DNA from: UBA11222 sp030652895
GTDB lineage: Bacteria > Pseudomonadota > Alphaproteobacteria > UBA11222
DNA length: 24,819 bases
Assembly (NCBI GenBank): GCA_038318895.1
Contig: JBBQCS010000043.1
Span: 1 to 24,819 of the forward strand
Direction of reading: 5' to 3'
Below the pieces are notes generated by a model, which saw only the letters and a program-made list of their open reading frames with translations, was not told where the DNA came from and did no database searches. How positions within the stretch are numbered: the first letter of the stretch is position 1; the number at the start of each line of letters is the position of its first letter. A program made the position numbers and the translations under genes. Below, in pieces: positions 14,781 through 21,954 of the stretch.

Positions 14781-16007
14781 ATGAACGTTCACGGAAAAAA
14801 AGTCGATCTTAAACAGCAGAAACGTGTCGTATATTTGCTTGCCGGACTAGCAGCACTTGGAACCTTATCTACAAATATTATCCTTCCGTCTTTTCCCTCT
14901 ATCAGTGCTGATTTGAATGTTCCAAGTATCCGTTTGAGTTTGACCCTTAGTGTTTTCTTTTTGGTATTCGCAGGCGGGCAACTGCTAGTCGGGCCACTGT
15001 CAGATCGCATTGGGCGCAGTATTCCCGTTGTCGTCGGTCTCGTCGTTTTTGTGATTGGGTCCCTGATCTGCTCAATGGCCCAAGACTTCAACATGCTTCT
15101 TGCAGGGCGTGTTGTGCAAGCAATTGGCGTATGCGCAGCCTCCGTTCTATCCAGAGCAATCGCGCGTGATCTGTTCGAGGGGCCCTCGTTGATGCGGGCA
15201 ATGTCGTTTATGATGATTGCCTCCGCCGCTGCGCCTGGGTTTTCGCCTCTATTTGGCGCCATGCTAGAGAGAACTCTGGGTTGGCCCGCAACGTTTATAT
15301 TCACAGCCGTATGCGGTGCAGTAATCGGTGGTATTTACTTATTCACCATTGGAGAGACGCATGTCCCTCAAGTCGGCGTCTCCACCCCAAAACAAGGGGC
15401 ATTTTTGTCATACGTCAGCGTCGGTACGTCCAAGATATTTCTTGGCCCGACGCTTGCCTCGGCGTTTATCATGGGAGGGCTATTTGGCTTCTTTTCGGCA
15501 GCCCCCAGTATATTGCTGGGACAAATGGGGCTGTCTACGCTTGGTATAGGTTGGTTTTTTGCTGCAACTGTCTTCATCGTCTTCGCAGCAGGGGCTGTTG
15601 CGCCTCGCTTAGTAAAACAGTCTTCGTCAACGTCGGTTTCAGTCGTTGGATTAATTATCGCAATTCTTGGTGGGTCCGGTCTCATCTTATCGGCGCTTTT
15701 GAGTGATGAAAGTTTGATATATTTCACACTCGCAACGGCTGTGTTTCTTTTTGGAATGGGATTATCCCTACCACTTTGTACAGCTCAGGCACTTATACCT
15801 TTTGCCCACCTAGCGGGAGCGGCATCTTCCCTACTTGGTTTTTTCCAGATGATGGGGGCAGCGATAGCGACAGGCCTTATTGCCATACTATCTACCACAC
15901 CCAGCGTTTCGTTGGGATTGGTACAGGCCGTAGGATGTCTGCTAGGGCTCATCGCCCTCCTATTTAGCCTGTCATCTACCAATAAAAAACAAACGGTGCC
16001 GTCGTGA
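14781..16007 (+). CDS. MFS transporter, Bcr/CflA drug-efflux type
   Basis: A 408-residue major facilitator protein with about 12 hydrophobic segments. The first helix ends TLSTNIILPSFPSISADL, the pattern of Bcr/CflA and related 12-helix drug:H+ antiporters. GPLSDRIGRSIPV (71-83) is motif A between helices 2 and 3, followed by AGRVVQAIGVCAASVLSRAIARDLF, the motif-B-like segment of helix 4. MIASAAAPGFSPLFGAML fits the antiporter-type motif of helix 5. The start is supported by position; the preceding sequence (GTAGAGAAAAATCCAAA) is only a weak ribosome binding site. It sits inside the island cargo and most likely exports a compound handled by the neighbouring hydrolases, but the substrate is unknown. 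Confidence 0.88.
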   Translation: MNVHGKKVDLKQQKRVVYLLAGLAALGTLSTNIILPSFPSISADLNVPSIRLSLTLSVFFLVFAGGQLLVGPLSDRIGRSIPVVVGLVVFVIGSLICSMAQDFNMLLAGRVVQAIGVCAASVLSRAIARDLFEGPSLMRAMSFMMIASAAAPGFSPLFGAMLERTLGWPATFIFTAVCGAVIGGIYLFTIGETHVPQVGVSTPKQGAFLSYVSVGTSKIFLGPTLASAFIMGGLFGFFSAAPSILLGQMGLSTLGIGWFFAATVFIVFAAGAVAPRLVKQSSSTSVSVVGLIIAILGGSGLILSALLSDESLIYFTLATAVFLFGMGLSLPLCTAQALIPFAHLAGAASSLLGFFQMMGAAIATGLIAILSTTPSVSLGLVQAVGCLLGLIALLFSLSSTNKKQTVPS

Positions 16008-16145
16008 ATTTACTTCTGGCCGATAGCAAAGCTGTCACGCATGACCATCCCGCGCTTAGAAATTGGGAAATGCACACAATAGGAACAGGTGGAACGGGTA
16101 ACCAAGCGGTTGGAATGTGTCGCGTGCAGAAAAAAGGAATATCTT
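16008..16145 (+). other. Short intergenic region before the second hydrolase
   Basis: 138 bases with no motif I can name. The frame of the hydrolase is open back to an ATG at 16089, but that extension (rich in basic residues and cysteine) has no ribosome binding site or homology-like pattern, so I treat it as non-coding. Confidence 0.4.
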
Positions 16146-16961
16146 ATGACTAACTATCCAGATTTATCTTTACTTCATGATGATGTTGCGACCGACGGAC
16201 TTGTCAAACAAATGTTTGTAGTGAACGTGAGTGAGCCGAAGTCATGGGAGCAGGAAATGCCGAAGCCGTCCCGGAGCATCGAACTTCAAGATGGATCGTG
16301 GGCTCACATCTGGGGGGAAGGTCCGCCAATCTTATTCGTCCATGGTTATGATGGACGCTATAGCCAGGTTGCGCGAATTCTAGAAAAGCTTAGCGGATCA
16401 GGGTTCAAACTGGTTGCGTTGGAGATGCCAGGTCATGGACGTTCTCATGCTTACCGGGCGGACGTGCTGGCCTTTTCGCATGCTGTTCGCGCGGCCAGCA
16501 GGGTTTTTGGGCCTTTCCATGCAATCATTGGCCATAGCCTAGGTGCAAATGTTGTTCTGCATGCCGTCGCCAATGGGGCTAAGTCGGATAATCTTGTTCT
16601 GATTGCGCCGCTTATATCGATTGAAGCGCACCTTCGCGAAGTTTGCGCGATGGTAAAGCTTTCACCTGATGGTACCGACGTCTTTATTCGCAAGATGACA
16701 GCGCAGGTTGGTGCGCCTCCTTCCGACTTTGACGGCAGAGTTTTGCGGTCCTCTTTGCATCAGCCAACCTTTGTTATTCATGACCGGGAAGATCGGGAAA
16801 TGCCGTTCGCCGATACCGAAGATTTTGTGGCCGGGTGGCCGTCGGCGCATCTGTATGCTTCGGAGGGACTGGGGCACAAACGGCTCTTGGCCGACGACAG
16901 TATTGCCAACATGATTTATAGTTTTTTAGACCAGACAGTTGAGAGCAAAAAATTCGAGTGA
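16146..16961 (+). CDS. Alpha/beta hydrolase, serine type
   Basis: A 271-residue cytosolic alpha/beta hydrolase. VHGYDG (65-70) is the oxyanion region, MPGHGRS (94-100) the typical second loop, GHSLGA (129-134) the nucleophile elbow with S131, HDREDREMP (212-220) the acid loop with D216 as most likely member of the triad, and GLGHKRLL the histidine loop (H244). The serine nucleophile sets it apart from the aspartate-type hydrolase earlier in the island; esterase, lactonase or C-C hydrolase activities are all possible. I start at ATG 16146 because AAAAGGAATATC precedes it. No signal peptide. It is the last intact gene before the recombinase debris. Confidence 0.87.
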   Translation: MTNYPDLSLLHDDVATDGLVKQMFVVNVSEPKSWEQEMPKPSRSIELQDGSWAHIWGEGPPILFVHGYDGRYSQVARILEKLSGSGFKLVALEMPGHGRSHAYRADVLAFSHAVRAASRVFGPFHAIIGHSLGANVVLHAVANGAKSDNLVLIAPLISIEAHLREVCAMVKLSPDGTDVFIRKMTAQVGAPPSDFDGRVLRSSLHQPTFVIHDREDREMPFADTEDFVAGWPSAHLYASEGLGHKRLLADDSIANMIYSFLDQTVESKKFE

Positions 16962-17051
16962 CAGCTTCCCCCAGTTGAAATGAGGCCAGGCCTTCTCTTG
17001 CTCTATGAGGAATCAAACAGATAAATCAGTTGCGAGCATGGCAACCCACTG

Positions 17052-17492
17052 GTGAGCGCAATCCGCACTGTATCTTTGCGGAATTCATCCGTCCTTGTTC
17101 GTCCCATAGTTCATCTTCTTTGTCGCAGAATATGCTATCAAAGGAGCGGCACCATACTGCGACAGCTCCAGCCTAATGAGAGACAGGTGACCGGAACAAA
17201 ACCGTTGCAAGTCCAGAAAGCGTCATCAAAACTTATGAACAAGGTATCCAGCGCCAAGAGCAGAACACGCTGGTCTTGAGCGAAAAAATCGCAAAATGCG
17301 GTACACCGCTGGTGCCCTTCGATGAAACTTTTCGAACCGCGATTGATTGCCTCGCAAGCCCTTGGAAACTCTGGCAATCCGAGCGCCTAAAAGACGAGCG
17401 CGCTCCTAAAACTCGCCTTTTCCGAGCCGCTCACATATGCCAGAAATGAAGGCTTTCGAACCGCCGAATTCTCATTCCCCTTCAAGATGTTA
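17052..17492 (+). pseudogene. Serine site-specific recombinase, C-terminal remnant with frameshifts
   Basis: Joined across frames, this reads as the end of a large serine recombinase (resolvase/invertase with zinc ribbon). HLLCRRICYQRSGTILRQLQP (from about 17112) looks like the last Cys pair of the zinc ribbon and following helix. SVIKTYEQGIQRQEQNTLVL with SEKIAKC (from 17219) is the coiled-coil. PFDETFRTAIDCLASPWKLW follows. After a +1 shift near 17393-17405 comes LLKLAFSEPLTYARNEGFRT and AEFSFPFKML, the usual C-terminal ending of the family. Shifts near 17190-17218 and near 17400 break it, and the catalytic N-terminal domain is absent. It ends 26 bases before the tRNA-Leu gene, so it probably belongs to the element that brought the island cargo. 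Confidence 0.72.
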
Positions 17493-17518
17493 GGATGCAA
17501 AAATAGCGCCAAAAAAAA

Positions 17519-17605
17519 TGGTGCCCGCTGCCGGACTCGAACCGGCACAGCCTTACGACCGAGGGATTTTAAGTCCCTTGCGTCTACCGATTCCGCCAAG
17601 CGGGC
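17519..17605 (-). tRNA. tRNA-Leu (anticodon UAA), CCA encoded
   Basis: The minus strand folds as a type-II tRNA. The acceptor stem GCCCGCT pairs with AGCGGGC, followed by A and an encoded CCA (17519-17521). The D-arm region is GGCGGAATCGGTAGAC, the anticodon stem-loop AGGGA-CTTAAAA-TCCCT gives anticodon TAA, a long variable arm follows, and the T-arm GCCGG-TTCGAGT-CCGGC is intact. The 87-base length and long variable arm are typical of leucine. The 3' end faces the island and is directly followed by a run of eight T, which may end transcription. Confidence 0.96.
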
Positions 17606-17621
17606 ACAGAAGCAGGCAAGA

Positions 17622-17649
17622 GATATAGAACAGTATTGCCGTCGTTGAA
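17622..17649 (-). promoter_or_regulatory. Likely promoter of tRNA-Leu
   Basis: On the minus strand TTCAAC, a 16-base gap and TATATC lie 16 bases upstream of the tRNA 5' end, a fitting position for a sigma-70 promoter with a short leader. The elements are imperfect. Confidence 0.4.
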
Positions 17650-17757
17650 AATGCTTTTGGGGGACGAAGGACTGACAAGGCTGTTCTAGTGACAAGCGGC
17701 AAAAAACAGGGCAATCTGAAACACCAATAAATTAAGAATAAGGCGGGAGAGACTTTT

Positions 17758-18537
17758 ATGCCGAGACTATCAAAACTGAGCCGTTCTGTTGCTGGACGTG
17801 CCGTACTTGTCACAGGGGCCGCAAGCGGCATGGGCCGCGCTACGGCGCATCTGTTTGCCGATGAAGGCGCGATGGTCGCTGTGACGGATCTGAAACAAGA
17901 GGCCGTGGATGCGGTGGTTAAGGAAATTACCGATGCGGGCGGCAAGGCGCAGGGCTGGGTATTCGATGTGGGCAAGCGCGAAGCGGTGGAGCGCGTCGTT
18001 AAAGAGGTGGCCGAGGCGTTTGGGCGGCTGGATATCATCGTCAATAATGCGGGCCTCGCGACGGTTGGGTCCACAGAGTCCAGCCGGTTCGAGGATACGT
18101 GGGCGCTGGCGCTGGATGTCATGCTGACCGGACCGGCGCGCATTGTGCGCGCGGCGCTGCCCTATTTGCGCAAGTCGGATGGGGCGCGGGTGGTCAACAT
18201 CGCATCTACCGAAGCGCTGGGCGCAACGCCGGGTGGCGTGGGCTATGCGGCAGCGAAAACCGGACTGATCGGGGTGACGCGATCCCTGGCGGTTGAATAT
18301 GGGCGTGAAGGCATCACCGTCAATTGTATTTGTCCGGGCGCGATACGTACCGGATTGACCGAACGTATTCCGGAAGAGAACAAGGAAAAATATGTGCGCC
18401 GCCGCGTCCCGGTACAGCGATACGGATTCCCGGAAGAAGTCGCGCACATGACTCTGAGCCTGTGCCTGCCTGCCGCGTCTTACGTCAATGGCGTGGCCTT
18501 CCCAGTGGATGGGGGGATGACCATCAAGAACGCGTGA
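17758..18537 (+). CDS. Short-chain dehydrogenase/reductase (SDR)
   Basis: A 259-residue classical SDR. TGAASGMG (19-26) is the nucleotide loop and TDLKQ after the second strand favours NAD(H). NNAG is at 96-99, NIAST gives catalytic S150, and YAAAK gives Y163 and K167. CPGAIRTGLTERIP and the C-terminal YVNGVAFPVDGGMT complete the fold. It therefore oxidises or reduces an alcohol/ketone or hydroxyacyl substrate. GGGAGAG precedes the ATG, and a strong hairpin terminator follows the stop, so it appears to be a single-gene unit. It faces the metallo-hydrolase gene tail to tail. Its GC-rich codon use matches the flanks, not the island. It may belong to the acyl-CoA catabolic genes nearby, but that is inference. 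Confidence 0.93.
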   Translation: MPRLSKLSRSVAGRAVLVTGAASGMGRATAHLFADEGAMVAVTDLKQEAVDAVVKEITDAGGKAQGWVFDVGKREAVERVVKEVAEAFGRLDIIVNNAGLATVGSTESSRFEDTWALALDVMLTGPARIVRAALPYLRKSDGARVVNIASTEALGATPGGVGYAAAKTGLIGVTRSLAVEYGREGITVNCICPGAIRTGLTERIPEENKEKYVRRRVPVQRYGFPEEVAHMTLSLCLPAASYVNGVAFPVDGGMTIKNA

Positions 18538-18548
18538 ATGCGGTAAAG

Positions 18549-18572
18549 CCCGCGCAGTCCCGCGCGGGTTTT
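18549..18572 (+). terminator. Rho-independent terminator after the SDR gene
   Basis: CCCGCGC-AGTCCC-GCGCGGG followed by TTTT, 12 bases after the SDR stop. Read on the other strand the stem is followed by CTTT, so it may also weakly stop the convergent metallo-hydrolase transcript. Confidence 0.8.
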
Positions 18573-18619
18573 ATCCGTTGGCGGCTTTCTATAGGCGGCA
18601 AGGGGGGATAAAGACCTTC

Positions 18620-19327
18620 TCACTCTTCTTCGAGGCTATCCGCTAGTCCGCGCAGCAAGCTTGCGCCATCACCGCGCCATGCGCTTCCATGCATGCAGGC
18701 TAGGGTGCGCGGATTCAGCGCAGCTAGCCGTTCAAGCATGGAACGCGAGTTTTTTGCGTGTGAAAAATAGTCCAGCGACCGGCGAAACGCCTCGCTGGGG
18801 CCAAGAATGTCAGCCTCGGTTAGCGCCGGGTTATCTGCGCCGCCCTGGGTAAACAGATCGCCACACAGCAATGTCGCCGTCTGCGTCTCCATCAAAAACC
18901 CGCATTCCCAGGCATGCGGCAGATGCGGTGTATCGATCCAGTGCAAATTATGGCGGCCAAGTGTCAGGGTTTCGCCATCGCCAAGTACATGCGGCGCACG
19001 GTCTGACACATCGCCAACCGAGGTCATCGCCGCGATTTGCCCGCATACGGGCGCGGCGTCCGGCGCAACAGCAAGAAACTCGTTCAGTGAACCGCACTCA
19101 TCACCCTCAAAATGAGACAGGCCAATGAAACGCAAACTTTGCAGGGGAATTATACGCGCGACCGCCTCGCTTATTTCAGCAAACAGTTTGCGCGGGCCGG
19201 TATGAAATAACAGTGGGGCGTCATCAACGATAAGATACTGATTAAATGAGAACCCGCCCAGGCCCGGTGGCGTAACCGGTGTGTTAATGCGGTAAATATC
19301 GGTTTCTATCTCACTGATCGTCGACAT
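18620..19327 (-). CDS. MBL-fold protein of the ODP (flavodiiron-like) type, without flavodoxin domain
   Basis: A 235-residue metallo-beta-lactamase-fold protein. The first metal motif is SHFEGDECGSL (H72, E74, D76), i.e. HxExD rather than the HxHxDH of hydrolytic family members. With H138 (PHLPHAWECG), D157 (LLCGDLFTQ) and H213 (CMHGSAWRG) this matches the di-iron site of flavodiiron proteins and stand-alone ODP proteins. Those bind O2, NO or peroxide or act as redox sensors. No flavodoxin or rubredoxin domain follows, so it is the stand-alone kind. It lies alone on the minus strand between the SDR and the GST gene. A hydrolase role is less likely because of the glutamate ligand. Confidence 0.82.
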   Translation of the reverse strand: MSTISEIETDIYRINTPVTPPGLGGFSFNQYLIVDDAPLLFHTGPRKLFAEISEAVARIIPLQSLRFIGLSHFEGDECGSLNEFLAVAPDAAPVCGQIAAMTSVGDVSDRAPHVLGDGETLTLGRHNLHWIDTPHLPHAWECGFLMETQTATLLCGDLFTQGGADNPALTEADILGPSEAFRRSLDYFSHAKNSRSMLERLAALNPRTLACMHGSAWRGDGASLLRGLADSLEEE

Positions 19328-19427
19328 GATGACCTCATACAGTTCGAGATTGATAGATTGCCGGAACGGAAAATTGATAGACTTTACAGCATCATTTACC
19401 GCGTTGACGTTCGCAAAAAATTAGCCG

Positions 19428-19454
19428 GTCACCCCGGATCAAGTCCGGGGTGAC
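19428..19454. repeat. Palindromic intergenic repeat unit
   Basis: GTCACCCCGGA-TCAAG-TCCGGGGTGAC forms a perfect 11-base-pair stem with a 5-base loop. This motif is a widespread interspersed palindrome in alphaproteobacterial genomes. It has no T-run on either side, so a terminator role is uncertain. It occupies the otherwise empty 183 bases between the GST and MBL-fold genes. Confidence 0.7.
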
Positions 19455-19510
19455 AAAGATTGCTGTCAGCGCCCAAAAACCATCCGACATAACATATGGG
19501 CTGATGATTA

Positions 19511-20131
19511 TTATCCAGCCGTTGCGACGGCGCTGGGACGGGCTTTCATGCGGTCGTTCCATGCGGTCACGTTTTTCAGCTCTGCTGGAATGGGTTGGCC
19601 GACACCACCAGCGAAATCCAGGAAGCAAAACAGCAGGACATCGGCGAGTGTCAGGCGGCTGCCCGCTATGAATTGTTTGCCTTCCATTTGTTTGTCGAGC
19701 CAGGCGAGGTTGTGCTGCGCGATTTTTTTCAGGCCGGGTGCGGCTTCTGGAAAGGTTGGGATACGGTCCTTGAACAGGCCCAGTCCTTCGGCAAAACGAA
19801 AGCCGTTGGTCAGGGGTTCGACAATGTTGAGATCAACGCGGCGTGTCCACATGCGGGTTTCGGCGCGCTGTTCTGGTGTTTTGCCGATCAGCGTGTCATT
19901 GGGGTTGGTCTCGTCCAGATATTCGCAGATCGCGGTGATTTCGCTCAGGAACGACCCGTTATCGAGTTCAAGCGCGGGGGTCTGGCCAAAGGCGTTGAGC
20001 TTGAGGTAGGGCTCCTTGCGGTTTTCCCCCTTCATCAGATCAACTTTTTCGGTGGGCAAATTAATGCCTTTTTCATGGGCGAACATGCGTACGGTGCGTG
20101 GGTTTGGACCGATAGAGTCATAGAATTTCAT
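19511..20131 (-). CDS. Glutathione S-transferase family protein
   Basis: A 206-residue soluble GST. The N-terminal thioredoxin-like domain shows MKFYDSIGPNPRTVRMFAHE, then KLNAFGQTPALELDNGSFLSEITAICEYL, which includes the cis-proline TPAL and the SEITAICEYL glutathione-contact helix (about residues 50-72). The C-terminal helical domain has KQFIAGSRLTLADVLLFCFLDF, the conserved N-capping/D motif (about 150-172). It conjugates or otherwise uses glutathione, perhaps for electrophilic intermediates or isomerisation. It is on the same strand as, but separated by a terminator from, the amidohydrolase set, so it is probably expressed on its own. Substrate unknown. Confidence 0.92.
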   Translation of the reverse strand: MKFYDSIGPNPRTVRMFAHEKGINLPTEKVDLMKGENRKEPYLKLNAFGQTPALELDNGSFLSEITAICEYLDETNPNDTLIGKTPEQRAETRMWTRRVDLNIVEPLTNGFRFAEGLGLFKDRIPTFPEAAPGLKKIAQHNLAWLDKQMEGKQFIAGSRLTLADVLLFCFLDFAGGVGQPIPAELKNVTAWNDRMKARPSAVATAG

Positions 20132-20210
20132 GGGGAGTCTCCCTGCTGGGGTGGTTTTGATAGCAGTGGGAGATTAGTCAATTTTTGGTCAGATTACCAT
20201 GTGCAAAAAA

Positions 20211-20241
20211 AATCCGGGGCTGCGCAAAACAGCCCCGGATT
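20211..20241 (-). terminator. Rho-independent terminator after the amidohydrolase gene
   Basis: AATCCGGGGCTG-N7-CAGCCCCGGATT is a perfect 12-base-pair stem. On the minus strand it is followed by a run of T (complement of the A-run at 20205-20212), 20 bases after the amidohydrolase stop. It closes the thiolase-DUF35-amidohydrolase transcript. Confidence 0.88.
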
Positions 20242-20260
20242 AAATCACGCCAGTCAGAAT

Positions 20261-21466
20261 TTAGAATTGCTTGGAAACCGGTACTTCAAACTTGAACAGG
20301 CGCGCCGCATTGAGGCCGAGGATTTTCATCCGCGATTCATGCTTGAGGTGCCCCATCGTCCGCTCGATGGCTTCCGGCGAATGTGGCCAGCTGCCTTCGT
20401 GATGCGGATAGTCGTTGGCCCAGATGAAATTATCCACCAGGTTGAACGGTTCCGCGAGGGCGAGGCCCGCCGCATCTTCCTGAAAGCTGGAGAAGCCATG
20501 CGCGCGGTAATAGTCGCTGGGCAGGCCCTGCAGCTTGGGGCGCACCCACATGTGATGCTTTTTATAGGCCTCGTCCATGGCGTCCAGCGCCCACGCCACC
20601 CAGCCGATACCGGCTTCAATGGTCGCGAACTTCATTTTCGGGAAACGCTCCAGCACACCCGAAGAGCACAGGTTTGCCATCGGCTCAATGGTCGGCGCCA
20701 GCGAGTGCGACACATAATTGATGATTGCGCCGCCATTGCCCGTCGACGCGCGCGGATCACGGCCGGTTGAGACGTGGAAAGTGATCGGCAGATTGACTTC
20801 CTCGATCAGCGCCCACATCCGGTCATACATGGGCAGATTGTAATTCGGGTGCTCATGGTTATGCCCGCCAAAAATCGGCTTGCAGGGCAGGGTCAGGCCG
20901 CTAAAGCCTCTCTCGGCAGACCGGGTGATCTCGGCCATGGCGTAATCTATGTTGGCTGTCGAAATGCAGGCCATCGGCTTCAGGCGGTCATTGAATTTGG
21001 CAAAGGTTTCCCACGCCCAGTCATTCCAGGCCAGACACATGGAGTTGCTGAAATCAATGTCAGTGGTGGCCCATGCCATCAGGCCGCGGTTGGGAAACAT
21101 AATTTCGCCGTCCACGCCATCCATCTTCAGTTCGGCAATCCGCTGCTCCGGCGTCTTGCCAGCGTTGTTACGGAGCTTTTCTTCACCGACGAAGGTGTTT
21201 TCACGCATTTTGGCTTTACGAAAGCCTTCCTGCACCTGCCACTTGTCACCCTTGGCGTCTACTTCAATCCTGGGCATGCGTGACAGATATTTTTCCGGCA
21301 GACGGTCCGCGAAAATATTCGAGGGCTCCGACACATGCCCATCGCATGAGATGATGAACATCTTGTTTGGATCGTTGGGGCGTGCGGTGCGTGGCCAACC
21401 GTTTGCGCCGGGGGTTTCCAGGCGCCACAGATTCGGTTCGTTTACTTCGTAATCTATCAAGTCCAT
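20261..21466 (-). CDS. Amidohydrolase-2 (ACMSD-like) family metal-dependent hydrolase/decarboxylase
   Basis: A 401-residue TIM-barrel protein of the amidohydrolase-2 family, whose members include ACMSD, resorcylate decarboxylases and related C-C bond enzymes. Metal ligands are visible: FIISCDGHVSEP (D42, H44, a DxH variant of the usual HxH), TFHVSTGRDPR in the middle, and FIWANDYPHHEGSWPHS near the C-terminus with the catalytic aspartate. I chose ATG 21466 (MDLIDYEVNEP) because GAGG lies 8 bases upstream; the longer open frame would overlap the DUF35 gene. It is 38 bases after that gene and followed by a strong terminator, making it third in the thiolase-DUF35-amidohydrolase unit. Decarboxylase or hydrolase cannot be decided. 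Confidence 0.9.
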   Translation of the reverse strand: MDLIDYEVNEPNLWRLETPGANGWPRTARPNDPNKMFIISCDGHVSEPSNIFADRLPEKYLSRMPRIEVDAKGDKWQVQEGFRKAKMRENTFVGEEKLRNNAGKTPEQRIAELKMDGVDGEIMFPNRGLMAWATTDIDFSNSMCLAWNDWAWETFAKFNDRLKPMACISTANIDYAMAEITRSAERGFSGLTLPCKPIFGGHNHEHPNYNLPMYDRMWALIEEVNLPITFHVSTGRDPRASTGNGGAIINYVSHSLAPTIEPMANLCSSGVLERFPKMKFATIEAGIGWVAWALDAMDEAYKKHHMWVRPKLQGLPSDYYRAHGFSSFQEDAAGLALAEPFNLVDNFIWANDYPHHEGSWPHSPEAIERTMGHLKHESRMKILGLNAARLFKFEVPVSKQF

Positions 21467-21504
21467 TTCAGTGTCCTCATTCTTCGCAACGATAGGGGAT
21501 GGGT

Positions 21505-21954
21505 TTATTTCGTAACGCGCCAATGCACCAGAGTATAGGGCATTTTGGAGCCGGTGTGATGTTCAAACACCGCTTCCACATTCGCGCCGATTTTGATGTC
21601 CTGCTTCGGGTCACCCAGCAGATTGCCAATCATACGGATATTACCCGCATGTGGCAATTCGACCAGCACGACGATATAGGGGCCATGATCCTTCAGGGCC
21701 GGATGTACGGGATGCCATGCGCGTTCCCAGCTGTAAATGACGCCTTTTGGGGCGACTTCTTCCCAGCCAATGTCGAACGAATGGCATTTGTGGCACACCC
21801 ATTCCGGGCCCCACTGATAGGTCTTGCAGCCCTTGCAGCGCTGCACGATCAGCTTGTTGACAGACACGCCTTCCCAATAGGGCTTGTCCAGCCCATCGGG
21901 TGCAGGTGCCGGGGCTGGCAGGCCTTCGGGCAGATAAAATTCTGAAGTGCTCAT
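21505..21954 (-). CDS. DUF35 Zn-ribbon/OB-fold protein, partner of the thiolase-fold protein
   Basis: A 149-residue protein with a rubredoxin-like zinc ribbon (QRCKGCKTYQWGPEWVCHKCHS; C40, C43, C54, C57) followed by an OB-fold (about 68-145: GVIYSWERAWHPV, GPYIVVLVELPHAG, IRMIGNLLG, GANVEAVFEHH). DUF35 proteins bind and are needed by SCP2-type thiolases and by Ltp2-type aldolases, bringing the CoA substrate into the active site. Its ATG overlaps the stop of the thiolase-fold gene as TAATG, which fits an obligate complex. The proline/alanine-rich stretch at residues 11-20 is a probable flexible linker before the ribbon. The family is clear; which enzyme activity it supports depends on the partner. 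Confidence 0.93.
   Translation of the reverse strand: MSTSEFYLPEGLPAPAPAPDGLDKPYWEGVSVNKLIVQRCKGCKTYQWGPEWVCHKCHSFDIGWEEVAPKGVIYSWERAWHPVHPALKDHGPYIVVLVELPHAGNIRMIGNLLGDPKQDIKIGANVEAVFEHHTGSKMPYTLVHWRVTK

Larger units (their letters stand above)
11200..17518. mobile_element. Decayed mobilisable island ending at tRNA-Leu
   Basis: The segment between the DoxX-like gene and the tRNA-Leu 3' end differs from its flanks. It reads as more AT-rich, its genes are oriented together on the plus strand, and both ends carry mobility debris: a MobC fragment and an IS3 orfA fragment on the left, and a frameshifted serine recombinase on the right. Five intact cargo genes lie between (TetR regulator, two alpha/beta hydrolases, NmrA-like protein, MFS transporter). 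The right boundary at the 3' end of a tRNA gene is a classic island site. I searched by eye for a copy of the tRNA 3' end near the left edge and found none, so attachment sites are not defined and the left boundary is approximate. Confidence 0.65.

Noticed and set aside
17770..18447. A 225-codon minus-strand open frame
   Set aside because: Antisense to the SDR gene, which has all catalytic motifs; no recognisable domain in the antisense frame.
19595..20770. A 391-codon plus-strand open frame
   Set aside because: It lies antisense to the GST and amidohydrolase genes, runs through the terminator hairpin between them, and shows no family motif; it is a by-product of GC-rich codon use on the other strand.
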